NCBI RefSeq assembly: GCF_022427145.1
Contig: NZ_JAKSXN010000016.1
Coordinates: 1-64,000, forward strand
Length of the DNA stretch: 64,000 nucleotides
Source of the DNA: Paenibacillus timonensis
Lineage (GTDB): Bacteria; Bacillota; Bacilli; Paenibacillales; Paenibacillaceae
Direction: 5' to 3'
In this document: piece after piece, positions 1 to 8,657 of the stretch
Position numbering within the stretch: the first letter of the stretch is position 1
How the letters are laid out: each line of letters begins with the position of its first letter
Program-made: the position numbers and the translations under genes
Notes under the pieces: generated by a model
The model's database searches: none
The model's input: the letters and a program-made list of their open reading frames with translations, nothing else
What the model was told of the DNA's origin: nothing

Positions 1-204
1 TTCTCAACATCGAATCTTGAACTCAGCCGGTCCTTCCGTTGCTCACGTAGGTCTGCCTACGCTCCGCTACTCACTCCCTAGCTTCATTCAACCTTCTCGG
101 TGCTCCAAACCCGCCTTTTTGAACTTTTATTTAATCAGTAGTTCAAAAAGTCATCTTCGGATCACGAAGCAAATTCAGGAATCTGACTTCTTGCTGCCCC
201 TATC
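1..204. other. Structured intergenic segment with inverted repeats
   Basis: I see no convincing gene here. The segment contains a perfect 11-bp inverted repeat (CTTTTTGAACT at 115-125, AGTTCAAAAAG at 140-150, 14-nt loop), a second small one (CTTCG 155-159, CGAAG 165-169), and CGTAGG/CCTACG arms near 46-62. A 63-codon open frame crosses it, but its composition is that of structured DNA rather than protein. It lies downstream of the CheX-like gene on the minus strand, so it may carry its 3' end. The dense short palindromes suggest a dispersed repeat or structured RNA. Confidence 0.4.
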
Positions 205-663
205 TTAAGAAATCATCACTTGAATGTCCAGTTCGCCGATTCCGTCCATCAACAGCGGAATGCAAAGCGCCTTGCGTGGTCCCATCCCGGCGGCATTCTC
301 CGTCTTGATGACCTGCGGTGGCGTGATATCCACGGCAAATCCCTGGTTGGACAAAATCGTGCTCGCATTGCCGCTGATCATGTTGCCGAGCTCAGAGATC
401 GCGCTTTGTCCCATCTCATCCATTTCCGTCAGGACGAAACCGCCCATCATCGCCGAAACGATGCGAAGCGCCACGGTTTCCTGCAAACCGAACACGACCA
501 TGCCGCTAAAGTGGCCCGTCATGCCGATTTGAATCCATATATGATCCTGCACAGGTATTACGTCTTTAACCCCCATACTCCCGGTGGAAGGAGAAACTTG
601 AACAACCTGTTGTATGACCGAACGTGCGGATTCAAGAAAAGGATTTATGACTTCTGCTTTCAA
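205..663 (-). CDS. cheX: CheX-like chemotaxis phosphatase family protein
   Basis: A 152-residue protein of the CheC/CheX family, which dephosphorylates CheY-P or acts as a related chemotaxis adaptor. The family helix carries the E-x2-N signature (Glu91 and Asn94 in SELGNMISGN), and the length fits single-domain CheX rather than two-signature CheC. It has no signal peptide or membrane segment and is expected in the cytosol. The start is TTG, about 11 nt after an AAAGGGG ribosome binding site. No other chemotaxis gene is adjacent, so the partner is unknown. Family assignment is firm; phosphatase activity is inferred from the retained E and N. Confidence 0.85.
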   Translation of the reverse strand: MKAEVINPFLESARSVIQQVVQVSPSTGSMGVKDVIPVQDHIWIQIGMTGHFSGMVVFGLQETVALRIVSAMMGGFVLTEMDEMGQSAISELGNMISGNASTILSNQGFAVDITPPQVIKTENAAGMGPRKALCIPLLMDGIGELDIQVMIS

Positions 664-833
664 AATTATGCGCCCCTTTTCACTAGGAGAATAACTTTAC
701 GATACAATAGACCCAGCTTTTAGTTAAATCTTATTATACTTTATTCCTATGTATAAGTCATTAAAAATCGAATGGTGGAAATCGGGCGTAGTCTATTAGG
801 AATTCCTGTCGAAGCATGCCAAACGGCGCATCA

Positions 834-863
834 TTGATTTAGCGAAGGAACATCCCCTATAAT
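834..863 (+). promoter_or_regulatory. Putative sigma-A promoter of the LysR gene
   Basis: TTGATT (834-839) and a consensus TATAAT (858-863) are separated by 18 nt and lie about 70 nt before the LysR start codon. The -35 box is imperfect. The region could also hold LysR autoregulatory sites, but I do not see a clear T-N11-A repeat. Confidence 0.55.
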
Positions 864-932
864 GATTAAATCACAGGGAAAACGCCAAATCGGGCGCTCT
901 CCCAAATGAACGGAAAGAAAGGAGGCCTTCTG

Positions 933-1835
933 GTGAATATTAGTCAGTTGGAGACGCTGATCACCATATCCAAAACGAAAAGCTTCCGAAAGGCCGGGGA
1001 ACTGCTCAATTTGACCCAGCCTGCCGTATCGGCCCAAATCAAAAGCCTGGAGGATGAATTCCGCACCGTGTTGGTCGACCGCAACCAACCGGTTACCCTG
1101 ACGGATCGGGGACAGGTCTTTCTCGAACAAGCGGAACGCATCCTGGATATCGTCGAGGAGCTCAAGCAGAAGTTATCCGACATGGAGCATACCCCGCAAG
1201 GCCATATCGTGCTCGGAACCACCACGTCGATCGCCATTCAGATTTTGCCGCGGATTTTATCGTACTTTCAAGACCAGTTTCCGCTGATCAAAACCACCAT
1301 CCAATCCATGCCTTCCAGCCTAATATATCAAAACGTGGAGCAGGGGCTTGTCGACATTGGCATCGGGTATTTGATTGAAAACAACCCTCAAGTGCTCTCG
1401 TCGGTGCTGTATTACGATACCTTCGAATTCGTCGTCTCACCGCTGCACCCTTTGGCGGGCAACCCTTCACCCACCCTCGAGTCGCTGCGCGACGTCCCCC
1501 TTATTATGTTATCGCCCGACACGGTTGGGCGCCGTTTTATCGACGAAGTCTTCCGGCAGCATGACATCGAACCGCACATCGTGATGGAACTCTCCAGCAG
1601 CGAGGAAGTTAAACGGATGGTGGAAATCAATTTGGGCGCGGCGATCATTTCGCGGCAATCGATATTACGCGAGTTGAAACAGGGCACGCTAAAGGTAGTT
1701 CCGATTCCCGAGCTTGAAGTGACGCACCCGGTTGGCGTCATTTACAAATCGAGCCGTTATATCAATTCGGCGATGCAGCAGTTCCTGGGCGACCTGAAAG
1801 GCATGCCGGAAACGCATTTCATCAGTTCCGAATAA
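933..1835 (+). CDS. LysR-family transcriptional regulator
   Basis: A 300-residue LysR-type regulator with an N-terminal winged helix-turn-helix (about residues 1-60, including a TQPAVSAQIKSLE recognition helix) and a periplasmic-binding-protein-like effector domain (about 90-295). I take the GTG at 933 as the start because a strong AAAGGAGG site (917-924) lies just ahead of it; the in-frame ATG at 906 would place that site inside the gene. The effector is unknown. It is transcribed in the same direction as the PHP phosphatase 51 nt downstream, which may be co-transcribed. Overall similarity suggests the CysL/YwfK-like group, but not enough to name it. Confidence 0.9.
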   Translation: MNISQLETLITISKTKSFRKAGELLNLTQPAVSAQIKSLEDEFRTVLVDRNQPVTLTDRGQVFLEQAERILDIVEELKQKLSDMEHTPQGHIVLGTTTSIAIQILPRILSYFQDQFPLIKTTIQSMPSSLIYQNVEQGLVDIGIGYLIENNPQVLSSVLYYDTFEFVVSPLHPLAGNPSPTLESLRDVPLIMLSPDTVGRRFIDEVFRQHDIEPHIVMELSSSEEVKRMVEINLGAAIISRQSILRELKQGTLKVVPIPELEVTHPVGVIYKSSRYINSAMQQFLGDLKGMPETHFISSE

Positions 1836-1886
1836 ACCGGACGGAAACAAGCGCAAGTTCCCATTACTAGAAAGGAGCAGACCCCG

Positions 1887-2696
1887 ATGAAATTCGACCT
1901 TCATACCCATCATTTCCGCTGCGGCCATGCCGACGGGAACATCCGTGACTACATCGAAGCCGGCCTTGCTGCCGGGTTGTCGGTGATCGGCATCAGCGAC
2001 CATACGCCGTACTTCGGCCGGGAGGAAGATCAGCCTTTTCCCCGGATCGCCATGGGTAAACAAGCCTTTGCCGGATACGTCGAGGAAGTGCAGAAGCTCA
2101 AGCAAGAGTACGCCGGCCGAATCGACGTTCTGCTGGGGATCGAATCGGATTTCTTTCCGGAACACCTGGGCGCATACCGGAATACGTTAAACCAGTACCC
2201 GTTTGATTACGTGATCGGGTCGGTGCACAGCGTTGGAGAGGTAAGCATTTTTAACAAAAATCGTTGGAAAGGCCTGAGCCGCGAGGAGAAAGTGGCCAGC
2301 AAGGAAGCCTATTACGAATTGATCCGCCAATCGGCGCGCAGCGGGATGTTCCAGATTCTCGGACACATCGATGCAATGAAGGGCAATTACCCGGCGTTTA
2401 CCGACATACCGGCCGCCCGGGCGATCGACGAGACGTTGAAAACGATCGCGGAGCATGAGGTTGCCATCGAAATCAATACCTCCGGGAAAACGAAGCTCAG
2501 CGGCGGTTGGTATCCGGACGATTCGATCCTCGAGCGTGCGCTGCATTTTGGCGTTTCCGTGACCTTCGGTTCCGACGCCCACACGCCGTCGCGGGTTGGC
2601 GATGAATGGGATGAAGTTGCCCAACGCCTCAAACAAATCGGCTTTCACGAATGGGTGTATTTCAAGAACAAACAAAGGGTCGCCGTTCCGCTATAG
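1887..2696 (+). CDS. PHP-domain histidinol-phosphatase-like hydrolase
   Basis: A 269-residue protein of the PHP superfamily, HisJ-like. The metal-binding motif LHTHH lies at the extreme N terminus (residues 5-9), followed by CGHA, ISDHTPY, a GSVHSV motif in the middle, LGHID, and the terminal GSDAHTP motif. This order matches the histidinol-phosphate phosphatase subgroup, which releases phosphate from L-histidinol phosphate using bound metal ions. No other histidine biosynthesis gene is nearby, so the true substrate may differ. The start has a GAAAGGAG site 9 nt upstream. Cytosolic. Confidence 0.88.
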   Translation: MKFDLHTHHFRCGHADGNIRDYIEAGLAAGLSVIGISDHTPYFGREEDQPFPRIAMGKQAFAGYVEEVQKLKQEYAGRIDVLLGIESDFFPEHLGAYRNTLNQYPFDYVIGSVHSVGEVSIFNKNRWKGLSREEKVASKEAYYELIRQSARSGMFQILGHIDAMKGNYPAFTDIPAARAIDETLKTIAEHEVAIEINTSGKTKLSGGWYPDDSILERALHFGVSVTFGSDAHTPSRVGDEWDEVAQRLKQIGFHEWVYFKNKQRVAVPL

Positions 2697-2735
2697 ACAA
2701 AAAAAGAGAACCCGTCATCACACGCTCCGGGTTCT
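2697..2735 (-). terminator. Rho-independent terminator of the DUF1361-GNAT operon
   Basis: An 8-bp stem (AGAACCCG 2707-2714 with CGGGTTCT 2728-2735). Read on the minus strand it runs directly into a T-rich tract (plus-strand A-run 2697-2705). It lies about 100 nt after the GNAT stop codon and also close behind the convergent PHP gene. Confidence 0.6.
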
Positions 2736-2838
2736 AAAGAGAAATATATATTCAAAAGGGGGTCATGTAATAAGTGTACCCCCTTTCTATTAGGGTTTGA
2801 TCACAGCTATATTTCATTTGTGTAACAAAAACGATCAC

Positions 2839-3402
2839 TTACGTTTCAAGGAAGTTCCCTTCCGCGAGATACCTTTTGAGCGTCATTCCCTCGCCCTTTC
2901 GTCCCGCCGCGTAGATGTTGCCCGCCTCACGCAGGCCGCATTTCCTCAAGACGCGCTCCGAGGCCGGATTATCCGGGCTGCAGCGAGCTTCGACGCAGCC
3001 GAGCCCCAGCGTGCCGAAAGCGAAATCGAGCACGCGTTCTACCGCTTCGGTCGCGTAGCCCCGGTTCCAATGCGCCGGTGAGATTAGATAGCCGAGCCGG
3101 GCCTTTTGGACATCTACGTCCCAATACTGCAACGAACATAGACCTATCCAATCGCTTTCCTCTCTGCGAATCACGGCAAAATGCAGATCCCGCAAATAAC
3201 GGTACGATTCTTCGAAATAGCGGTATAAACGGCCCGGAAATAGCAGCTTGCCCGGATTCATCTCCGTAAACGCGCGCACCGCCGGATCGGACATGCAGCG
3301 GAACATCGGCTCCGCATCTTCCGGCAAGAGCCTCCGCAACATGAGCCTTTCGCTCTCCAGTACCGGAAACTGCCGCCGCAGCTGTTCCTTGATTTCCGTC
3401 AC
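2839..3402 (-). CDS. GNAT-family N-acetyltransferase (RimJ/RimL type)
   Basis: A 187-residue acetyltransferase that would transfer acetyl from acetyl-CoA to an amine. It opens with the LESERLMLRRLLPEDAE segment typical of the RimJ/RimL branch. The acetyl-CoA-binding strand-loop-helix is present as HWNRGYATEAVERVLDFAF, and the C-terminal NPASERVLRKCGL motif is intact. I place the start at the GTG that overlaps the DUF1361 stop codon as GTGA. The frame stays open further upstream, but that part only covers the neighbouring gene. The pair is translationally coupled. The substrate is unknown. Confidence 0.88.
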   Translation of the reverse strand: MTEIKEQLRRQFPVLESERLMLRRLLPEDAEPMFRCMSDPAVRAFTEMNPGKLLFPGRLYRYFEESYRYLRDLHFAVIRREESDWIGLCSLQYWDVDVQKARLGYLISPAHWNRGYATEAVERVLDFAFGTLGLGCVEARCSPDNPASERVLRKCGLREAGNIYAAGRKGEGMTLKRYLAEGNFLET

Positions 3403-4142
3403 GTTCCTTCCCCCCGGATCCGCTCCGATGAGCGGAAAACTCTGGCAAACCCGTAGAGCACGACATAACAAAATAACGTGATGAGAAATATCCATTTGCA
3501 AAACGCCAGCGCATGCTCCACGTTCGCGGCATCGGCGAAATAAGCGGCCGTTTCTCGGAGCACGAATCCCGGGTGCCTCAGCAAATCCCAACTGTTCCAG
3601 CGGATAAAACGGCCGAGATAAATGCCGAAGCTGCTAAGCAGCAGCACGGCAACGGCAAATGCCCAGCCTGCCAGACGGCCTCCCGCTTTTCGCACTAGCT
3701 GATGTACCGACGCCAGAGAGACCGACGCCAGCGCCAATCCCAATAACCCGGCAAACAACAGCGTAAATAAGTGATCCCAGAACGAAATCTCTTCCCAGAA
3801 CCGGGTGCCTGCCGCAATCGGATAGCGGTTAAACGGGTGCAGCAAATCGGTGATCAGATAAGCGGCATTCGGGTAAAAAAACAGCCACAGCAACCCGACC
3901 GGCACGCTTAAAGTCAACCTGGCCGTCCGCGATGTCAGCAAGTGGATCAAGTCGAGCAGCACCGCCAGACCCAGCGGAATCCAGGCCAAAAAAGCGTTCC
4001 AGATCAGGAACAAGTAGGGCGGACGCCCGCCTCCCGGCAGACGCGTGCCGATCACGTATTTCATCCCAATGACCGTGAAGATGAACAAGAGGATATAAAA
4101 GATCCATTTCTCCGGATAACCGAGATTCCTCCAGCGTTGCAA
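3399..4142 (-). CDS. DUF1361 integral membrane protein
   Basis: About 247 residues with seven or so hydrophobic segments. It includes the family hallmark LWLFFYPNAAYLITDLLH followed by an acidic, aromatic loop (WEEISFWDHLF). Members are uncharacterised plasma-membrane proteins of Firmicutes and other bacteria. I prefer the TTG at 4142 because a GGGAGGG site lies 6 nt upstream; the ATG at 4148 directly abuts that site. Its stop codon overlaps the GNAT start, so the two genes form a short operon. No function is proposed. Confidence 0.8.
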   Translation of the reverse strand: MQRWRNLGYPEKWIFYILLFIFTVIGMKYVIGTRLPGGGRPPYLFLIWNAFLAWIPLGLAVLLDLIHLLTSRTARLTLSVPVGLLWLFFYPNAAYLITDLLHPFNRYPIAAGTRFWEEISFWDHLFTLLFAGLLGLALASVSLASVHQLVRKAGGRLAGWAFAVAVLLLSSFGIYLGRFIRWNSWDLLRHPGFVLRETAAYFADAANVEHALAFCKWIFLITLFCYVVLYGFARVFRSSERIRGEGT

Positions 4143-4312
4143 ACCCATCCCTCCCGTCTGCCTTTGCCCAATATACGTTACAGGCCGGCGGATAGTTACC
4201 GGCGCAGCGAACCCCCGCTCCGGCCTTGGGCGGAATAGAGGCTGGAACTTGTCTCAGCGGCGTGGTATATAAACGATATGGATCCTACGTTTTGGATAAG
4301 GAGTTTTCGCCG

Positions 4313-4648
4313 ATGCAGCCGTTTACCGCACGAACGATAGAAATCATCTCTTCCATCCCGCAAGGCAAGGTGATGACCTACGGCCAGATTGCCGCCGCTG
4401 CGGGCAGCCCCCGCGCCGCCAGACAGGTCGTCCGCATCCTGCATAGCATGAGCGTCAAATACGGCTTGCCCTGGTACCGGGTCGTCAACGGCAAGGGGCA
4501 AATCGCCTTGCAAGAGGAAGCCGCCGTACAAGAGCAGACGTGGAATTTGGAGGCAGAGGGCGTAGAGGTGCTGCCGGGCGGACGGATCGATCTGGATCGT
4601 TACCAGTACCACTATCGCCCGGAGAGCAACAAGGATCACAACCCGTAA
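4313..4648 (+). CDS. Alkyltransferase-like protein (ATL, MGMT DNA-binding family)
   Basis: A 111-residue protein equal to the DNA-binding domain of O6-methylguanine-DNA methyltransferase. The PCHRV active site of true methyltransferases is replaced by PWYRVVNGKG, so the acceptor cysteine is absent. That is the defining trait of ATL proteins, which bind O6-alkylguanine in DNA and hand it to nucleotide excision repair without removing the alkyl group. The helix-turn-helix (GKVMTYGQIAAAAGSPRAARQV) is intact. The start at 4313 follows an AAGGAG site. The 3' end overlaps the convergent NagZ gene by 13 bp. Confidence 0.88.
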   Translation: MQPFTARTIEIISSIPQGKVMTYGQIAAAAGSPRAARQVVRILHSMSVKYGLPWYRVVNGKGQIALQEEAAVQEQTWNLEAEGVEVLPGGRIDLDRYQYHYRPESNKDHNP

Positions 4649-5979
4649 GGCTTCAGGGTATTGCCGATTTCGCGATTTATCTGCTCCGTATCGGGCCCTG
4701 GCGCGGCGTCCTTAGTGAGGGCATATTTCTCCTTCAGCTTCAGGACGTTATAAACCCGTTCATCCAGCGTCTCCGCCGATATCTTGCCGGAGCTGACGGC
4801 ATCGCGAAGCGCTTGGATCACCTGCTTCTCCTTCTCATCATCATGGCCAACCAGCACGATATTCCCGCCGGCTTGCACGAACTGCACGGCAGCGTCAGCG
4901 ATATCGTAATGCTCGACGATGGCGCCCATCGTCATGTCATCGGAAATGATCGTCCCCTCGAAGCCCAGCTCCTGCCGAAGCAAGTCATCGATAACCGCCT
5001 TGGAGAACGAGGCCGGATGCTCGGGATCGAGCTTCGGCATCAACAAATGAGCGATCATGACGACGTCGGCCCCCTCTTGAATCGCCTGCTTAAAAGGCAC
5101 CAGCTCCAGCTTCCGCAGTCGGGTTAAATCATGCTCCACGACTGGCAATCCCAGATGCGAATCCACCGAGGTATCGCCGTGCCCGGGAAAATGTTTGACG
5201 ACCGGGATCACGCCTTGTTCCCGAATCCCCTTCATGACGGCGATGCCCATGCGGCTGACGATTTCCGGCTTCGTACCAAATGCCCGGTCCCCGATCACCG
5301 GATTATCCGGATTGCTGTTCACGTCAAGCACCGGGGCGAAGTCCAGATTCAAGCCGAAGCCGGCCAGCTCCCGGCCGATGATGCCGCCGATTTGCCCCGC
5401 CAATTCTTCGCTGCCGGTGTTGCCGATTTTGCGTGCGTTCGGCAGCTTGGCGAGTTCTCCAGGCATACGGCTGACCCGGCCGCCTTCCTCGTCGACGCTC
5501 AGAAACAGCGGCACGGGCTCGTTAGCGTTGGCGGTTTTCAAGCCATTAAATAATTCGAGCGCCTGTTTGGCGTTCTGGATGTTGTCTTTATAGAAAATAA
5601 AGCCCCCGACGTGATACTCCTCAATCAGCGAGCGGGTCACGTCGTTCGGCTTGGTGCCCTCCATGCCGACCAGAACCAATTGGCCGATTTTCTCCTCGGT
5701 GCTCAGTTGAGCCAGCAGCTCGGCAGCAGGATCGGCCGGAGGCTCTGGCGTTACCAATGTTTCCGGCTTTCCGGGTGCGGCGGGTGACGCCTGCCCCTGT
5801 GGGTTGGTTTCCGATCCGGTGGAGCCGGAACCGTCGTTTCCTTCGCCAGCGGAAGGCGAAGGATTGCCAGTTGCCCCCTGCCGGGGGGAGCACCCTCCAA
5901 TGAAGAGGACAGCCAGCAGCAGCAGGCAAGTGATCGTCCATAGGCTTCTGTTCCGATGCGGTGCGCTCATCCCGTCCAT
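4636..5979 (-). CDS. nagZ: Glycoside hydrolase family 3 lipoprotein (NagZ-type beta-N-acetylhexosaminidase)
   Basis: A 447-residue secreted lipoprotein. The N terminus has a hydrophobic core ending in an LFIGGC lipobox (Cys30), then a Ser/Gly/Pro-rich linker to about residue 85, then a GH3 TIM barrel. The KHFPGHGDTSVDSHLGLP motif holds the His/Asp dyad that acts as acid/base in NagZ-type enzymes, and SDDMTMGA holds the nucleophile Asp. It would remove terminal GlcNAc from muropeptides outside the cell. It lacks the C-terminal domain found in the longer Bacillus NagZ (YbbD), so it is the short form. The start has GGAGG upstream. Confidence 0.9.
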   Translation of the reverse strand: MDGMSAPHRNRSLWTITCLLLLAVLFIGGCSPRQGATGNPSPSAGEGNDGSGSTGSETNPQGQASPAAPGKPETLVTPEPPADPAAELLAQLSTEEKIGQLVLVGMEGTKPNDVTRSLIEEYHVGGFIFYKDNIQNAKQALELFNGLKTANANEPVPLFLSVDEEGGRVSRMPGELAKLPNARKIGNTGSEELAGQIGGIIGRELAGFGLNLDFAPVLDVNSNPDNPVIGDRAFGTKPEIVSRMGIAVMKGIREQGVIPVVKHFPGHGDTSVDSHLGLPVVEHDLTRLRKLELVPFKQAIQEGADVVMIAHLLMPKLDPEHPASFSKAVIDDLLRQELGFEGTIISDDMTMGAIVEHYDIADAAVQFVQAGGNIVLVGHDDEKEKQVIQALRDAVSSGKISAETLDERVYNVLKLKEKYALTKDAAPGPDTEQINREIGNTLKPYGL

Positions 5980-6023
5980 TCTTTCGCCTCCGTTCTCTTG
6001 AATTTGCCTTCATTCCGCAGGGT

Positions 6024-6599
6024 TCAGCCCTGCTTCCATTTCTTCTCCGCGATGGACGGGGTGAAGCTCTCCATTTGGGACAGCAGCTCCCCCGGTTCCT
6101 CGGCCAAATTGATCAGGGATTCATGCCCCGGGTGTACGAACCCCGCCCGAACGCAGGAATTCACCAACTCCATCAGCGGCTCGTAATAGCCCTGAACATT
6201 AAGGACGCCAACCGGCTTTTGGTGGATGCCGATTTGCAACCAGCACAGCACCTCAAACAGCTCCTCCAACGTGCCGAATCCCCCGGGAAGGGCGATGAAC
6301 CCCTCCGCCATTTCGCTCATTTTCGCTTTGCGGGCATGCATGCCCTCAACCTCGATAAACTGCGTGAGTCCCGCGTGGGCCATTTCTCCGTGAATCAAAC
6401 CGGAGGGCATAATGCCGACCGCTTCGCCGCCGGCCGCCAGGATCGCATCGGCGACCGTCCCCATAAGTCCATGTCTCGATCCCCCGTAAATTAAGCGGTA
6501 TCCCCGCTGTGCCATGACTTTCCCCAGCAACTCCGCTTTCGCGCGGTATTGCTCGTCTTCGCCGAAACGCGAACCGGCAAATACGCAAATCGATTTCAT
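6024..6599 (-). CDS. LOG-family nucleotide phosphoribohydrolase (TIGR00730)
   Basis: A 191-residue Rossmann-like protein with the lysine-decarboxylase-like LOG signature: YGGSRHGLMG, the RKAKM segment and PGGFGTLEELFE. Enzymes of this family cleave adenine or cytokinin nucleoside 5'-monophosphates to free base and ribose 5-phosphate. The older label lysine decarboxylase is not supported. The start ATG has GGAGGGAAGAGG just upstream. Cytosolic. Its role here is probably nucleotide salvage or cleanup; cytokinin production cannot be inferred from sequence. Confidence 0.9.
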   Translation of the reverse strand: MKSICVFAGSRFGEDEQYRAKAELLGKVMAQRGYRLIYGGSRHGLMGTVADAILAAGGEAVGIMPSGLIHGEMAHAGLTQFIEVEGMHARKAKMSEMAEGFIALPGGFGTLEELFEVLCWLQIGIHQKPVGVLNVQGYYEPLMELVNSCVRAGFVHPGHESLINLAEEPGELLSQMESFTPSIAEKKWKQG

Positions 6600-6638
6600 C
6601 CTCTTCCCTCCTGCCAGATGAATATAGACAACACGAAA

Positions 6639-7181
6639 CTAAACCAAATCCAAGCGTCCTCCGGCAAGGTCCCAGCGATGGGCGTATTTCACCAGCCGTG
6701 GATGCGGATGTTTCGGCTCGGCCGCAAGCAGAAGCCGGATTTTGACGATCCACTCCTCAAAGGAGGAGAAGGAGGCGAACTGATTCGCCAGCTCCGGCGT
6801 GAGATACAAAAAGTGGGGAGCCGGATAAACTTCCGTCAAATGGCGAAGGGCCGTGTCGATTGGCGTGTATTTCTTCCTCTTGCCTTCCCAACCTTCCACG
6901 ACAATCGCCGGCGCTGCTCCCTTCTGCTCCCGTCTCCACTCATGCAGCCGGTCCTCCCTTCGGTAGAAAGGGCTCACCGGATCTTTGGACATCCGTCGCA
7001 TCGTTTCTTCATGCAGCGGATAAAGGACCAACTTCGTAAACTTGCGAGTCTCCGCTTCCTCAGCAGCCCGAAGCAACTCTTCGTCCGAAAGCGACTCAAA
7101 GGAATCGTAGAAAATTAGCGTACCTTTCCGGCTCGGGGCCGGAGGCTCATAACCAAAGGGCACCTGAATGTTTTGTCTCAA
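6639..7181 (-). CDS. Conserved-looking hypothetical protein
   Basis: A 180-residue soluble protein I do not recognise. It begins at a TTG codon 8 nt after GAGGAGG. Visible features are a strand-like TLIFYD near the start, an acidic helix (SLSDEELLRAAEEAE), a KLVLYPLHEETMRRM segment and a basic GKRKKYTPID stretch. There is no signal peptide or membrane segment. It lies between the LOG gene and a DinB gene on the same strand with gaps of 39 and 65 nt, so it may share a transcript. The good ribosome binding site and balanced composition make it a real gene. Confidence 0.7.
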   Translation of the reverse strand: MRQNIQVPFGYEPPAPSRKGTLIFYDSFESLSDEELLRAAEEAETRKFTKLVLYPLHEETMRRMSKDPVSPFYRREDRLHEWRREQKGAAPAIVVEGWEGKRKKYTPIDTALRHLTEVYPAPHFLYLTPELANQFASFSSFEEWIVKIRLLLAAEPKHPHPRLVKYAHRWDLAGGRLDLV

Positions 7182-7246
7182 GCCGTTTCCTCCTCGGTGC
7201 GTGATTTGGGAGATATGGATTAGATTGCCCTTTTTTTCGAAAAAAG

Positions 7247-7705
7247 CTACCGGATTCCCCGGTTGATAAAATTAGTCGAAACCGGCGCTAACCCCAGTTC
7301 CCGCGACCAAACCGACAACTGCCCGACGTGATGGATTTCATGAGCGATGACATGGCGAAGGATTTCGCCTTGCGTAAACTCCCTTCCCCATGGATCGGTA
7401 ACAACCAATCCGTCCATATCGTTGGTCCAAGTCTGAAGAAACGCCTCTACTTCCGTATGGAAGGAATCCGAAAGCTTCCTCACCAACTCCAAAGACATAA
7501 ATGAGTTGAAATCCTCCTGGAAATCGGGTTTCCCTTGGATGATGCGGATCCAGCTCCATTCTACGTCGGCAATGTGAAACAGCGTCTGCAGGATATTCCC
7601 GACGCCCCCCACCCGCTTGCGCAGCAGTTCTTCTTCAGAAACGTTCTCGCACCAGTGAAACCATTCGTCCCGGACCTGCCAATTATATTGAAACATTTTT
7701 AACAT
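7247..7705 (-). CDS. DinB-family protein
   Basis: A 152-residue four-helix-bundle protein of the DinB/YfiT superfamily. The three expected metal-ligand histidines are visible: one in LFHIADVEWSW (helix 2) and two in the HEIHHVGQLS motif (helix 4). Such proteins are thiol-dependent transferases or damage-inducible proteins of unknown substrate; in Firmicutes some use bacillithiol. The start ATG has GGAGAGGAG upstream. It is one of three DinB-fold genes in this window. Confidence 0.88.
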   Translation of the reverse strand: MLKMFQYNWQVRDEWFHWCENVSEEELLRKRVGGVGNILQTLFHIADVEWSWIRIIQGKPDFQEDFNSFMSLELVRKLSDSFHTEVEAFLQTWTNDMDGLVVTDPWGREFTQGEILRHVIAHEIHHVGQLSVWSRELGLAPVSTNFINRGIR

Positions 7706-7810
7706 CGATCTGACTCCTCTCCCTGGAAAAGACGCCTCGGATCCTTCACGCTCCTTGGCGGTAACCTGATTTTACCATAAGTGTCCGGCCCAATTCAGCC
7801 CGCCGAATGT

Positions 7811-7847
7811 AAAAAAGCCCCCTGGACAAGATGTCGCGGGAGCTTTT
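7811..7847 (-). terminator. Terminator of the TetR gene
   Basis: On the minus strand, AAAGCTCCC pairs with GGGGGCTTT, allowing one mismatch, and continues into a T-run (plus-strand AAAAAA 7811-7816). It sits 13 nt beyond the TetR stop codon. Confidence 0.75.
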
Positions 7848-7859
7848 GATGAAACGACG

Positions 7860-8465
7860 TTATTCCTCGACGGCAATGCCGGCGGCTCTTAAATGCCCGT
7901 GGGCAACGATTCGGCTAAACTGAGATGAAACTTCATCTGCAGGAAGGGGTTTGTCGTTTTTAACCCACCAAATAACAATCCCCATGAAAGACGACCCGAG
8001 GTATTCGAGCAGCAATTCCTTGGATATCGCTAAAGAAGAATTCCCCTGAGCAGGTTTCCACCCTTCACTCAATTTATCTTTAATGATCTTCTCCATTTTC
8101 GCTTGAAACGGATAGATTCGATTCTCATCAATTAACATGGAATGGTAAAAGGTCATATTTAGAGAAATATGTTCCAATACCGTCTTCATGACGGTCTCGA
8201 GCAGAGAAACACTGAAAGGGTTCATGCTGATGGGACAAAGAACGACTGCATCCTTTAATTCGCTTAACAATTCATTCATGCATGTATCTAATAAATCAGG
8301 CTTGTTTTGGTAGTGAAGATAAAAAGTGTTTCGATTGATCATGGCCTGATCGGCAATATCCTGAATCGTAATCGCTTCATATCCTTTTTCCTGAATCAGC
8401 TCATAAAACGCCTTTCGAATGGATTGTTTCGTACGCAGGATTCTTAGGTCGGTTTTCTTGTTCAT
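7860..8465 (-). CDS. TetR/AcrR-family transcriptional regulator
   Basis: A 201-residue repressor. The N-terminal helix-turn-helix is clear (ITIQDIADQAMINRNTFYLHYQNKPDLL, about residues 32-60). The C-terminal ligand-binding part resembles the TetR_C group seen with YhgE/Pip-type membrane proteins. I take the start at 8465 because GGGGGAAC precedes that ATG; an ATG 42 nt upstream lacks such a site. It is divergent from the SnoaL and Pip-like genes, and the intervening region holds a 10-bp inverted repeat that is a good operator candidate. It probably represses those genes and itself. Confidence 0.9.
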   Translation of the reverse strand: MNKKTDLRILRTKQSIRKAFYELIQEKGYEAITIQDIADQAMINRNTFYLHYQNKPDLLDTCMNELLSELKDAVVLCPISMNPFSVSLLETVMKTVLEHISLNMTFYHSMLIDENRIYPFQAKMEKIIKDKLSEGWKPAQGNSSLAISKELLLEYLGSSFMGIVIWWVKNDKPLPADEVSSQFSRIVAHGHLRAAGIAVEE

Positions 8466-8554
8466 GTATTCGTTCCCCCAACATTTTTTTAGGTCGTTAA
8501 GCGACAAAGTTTTATGGGTTGTCTATTATACTTCAAAATTAAAAATATTGAATA

Positions 8555-8625
8555 TTGAGCATGATGTTAACCTCCATTATAATGAGCACCAGATAAATAA
8601 ACAACACGATGTTCATTATTTATCT
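8555..8625 (+). promoter_or_regulatory. Promoter and candidate TetR operator of the SnoaL-Pip operon
   Basis: TTGAGC (8555-8560) and TATAAT (8578-8583) are separated by 17 nt. Just downstream is a perfect inverted repeat, AGATAAATAA (8591-8600) and TTATTTATCT (8616-8625), with a 15-nt spacer. The position after the -10 box in a divergent regulator-target gap is that of a repressor roadblock. The pairing with the neighbouring TetR protein is inferred. Confidence 0.6.
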
Positions 8626-8657
8626 AATGACTAAAAAACTCTAAGGAGGATCTTTCA

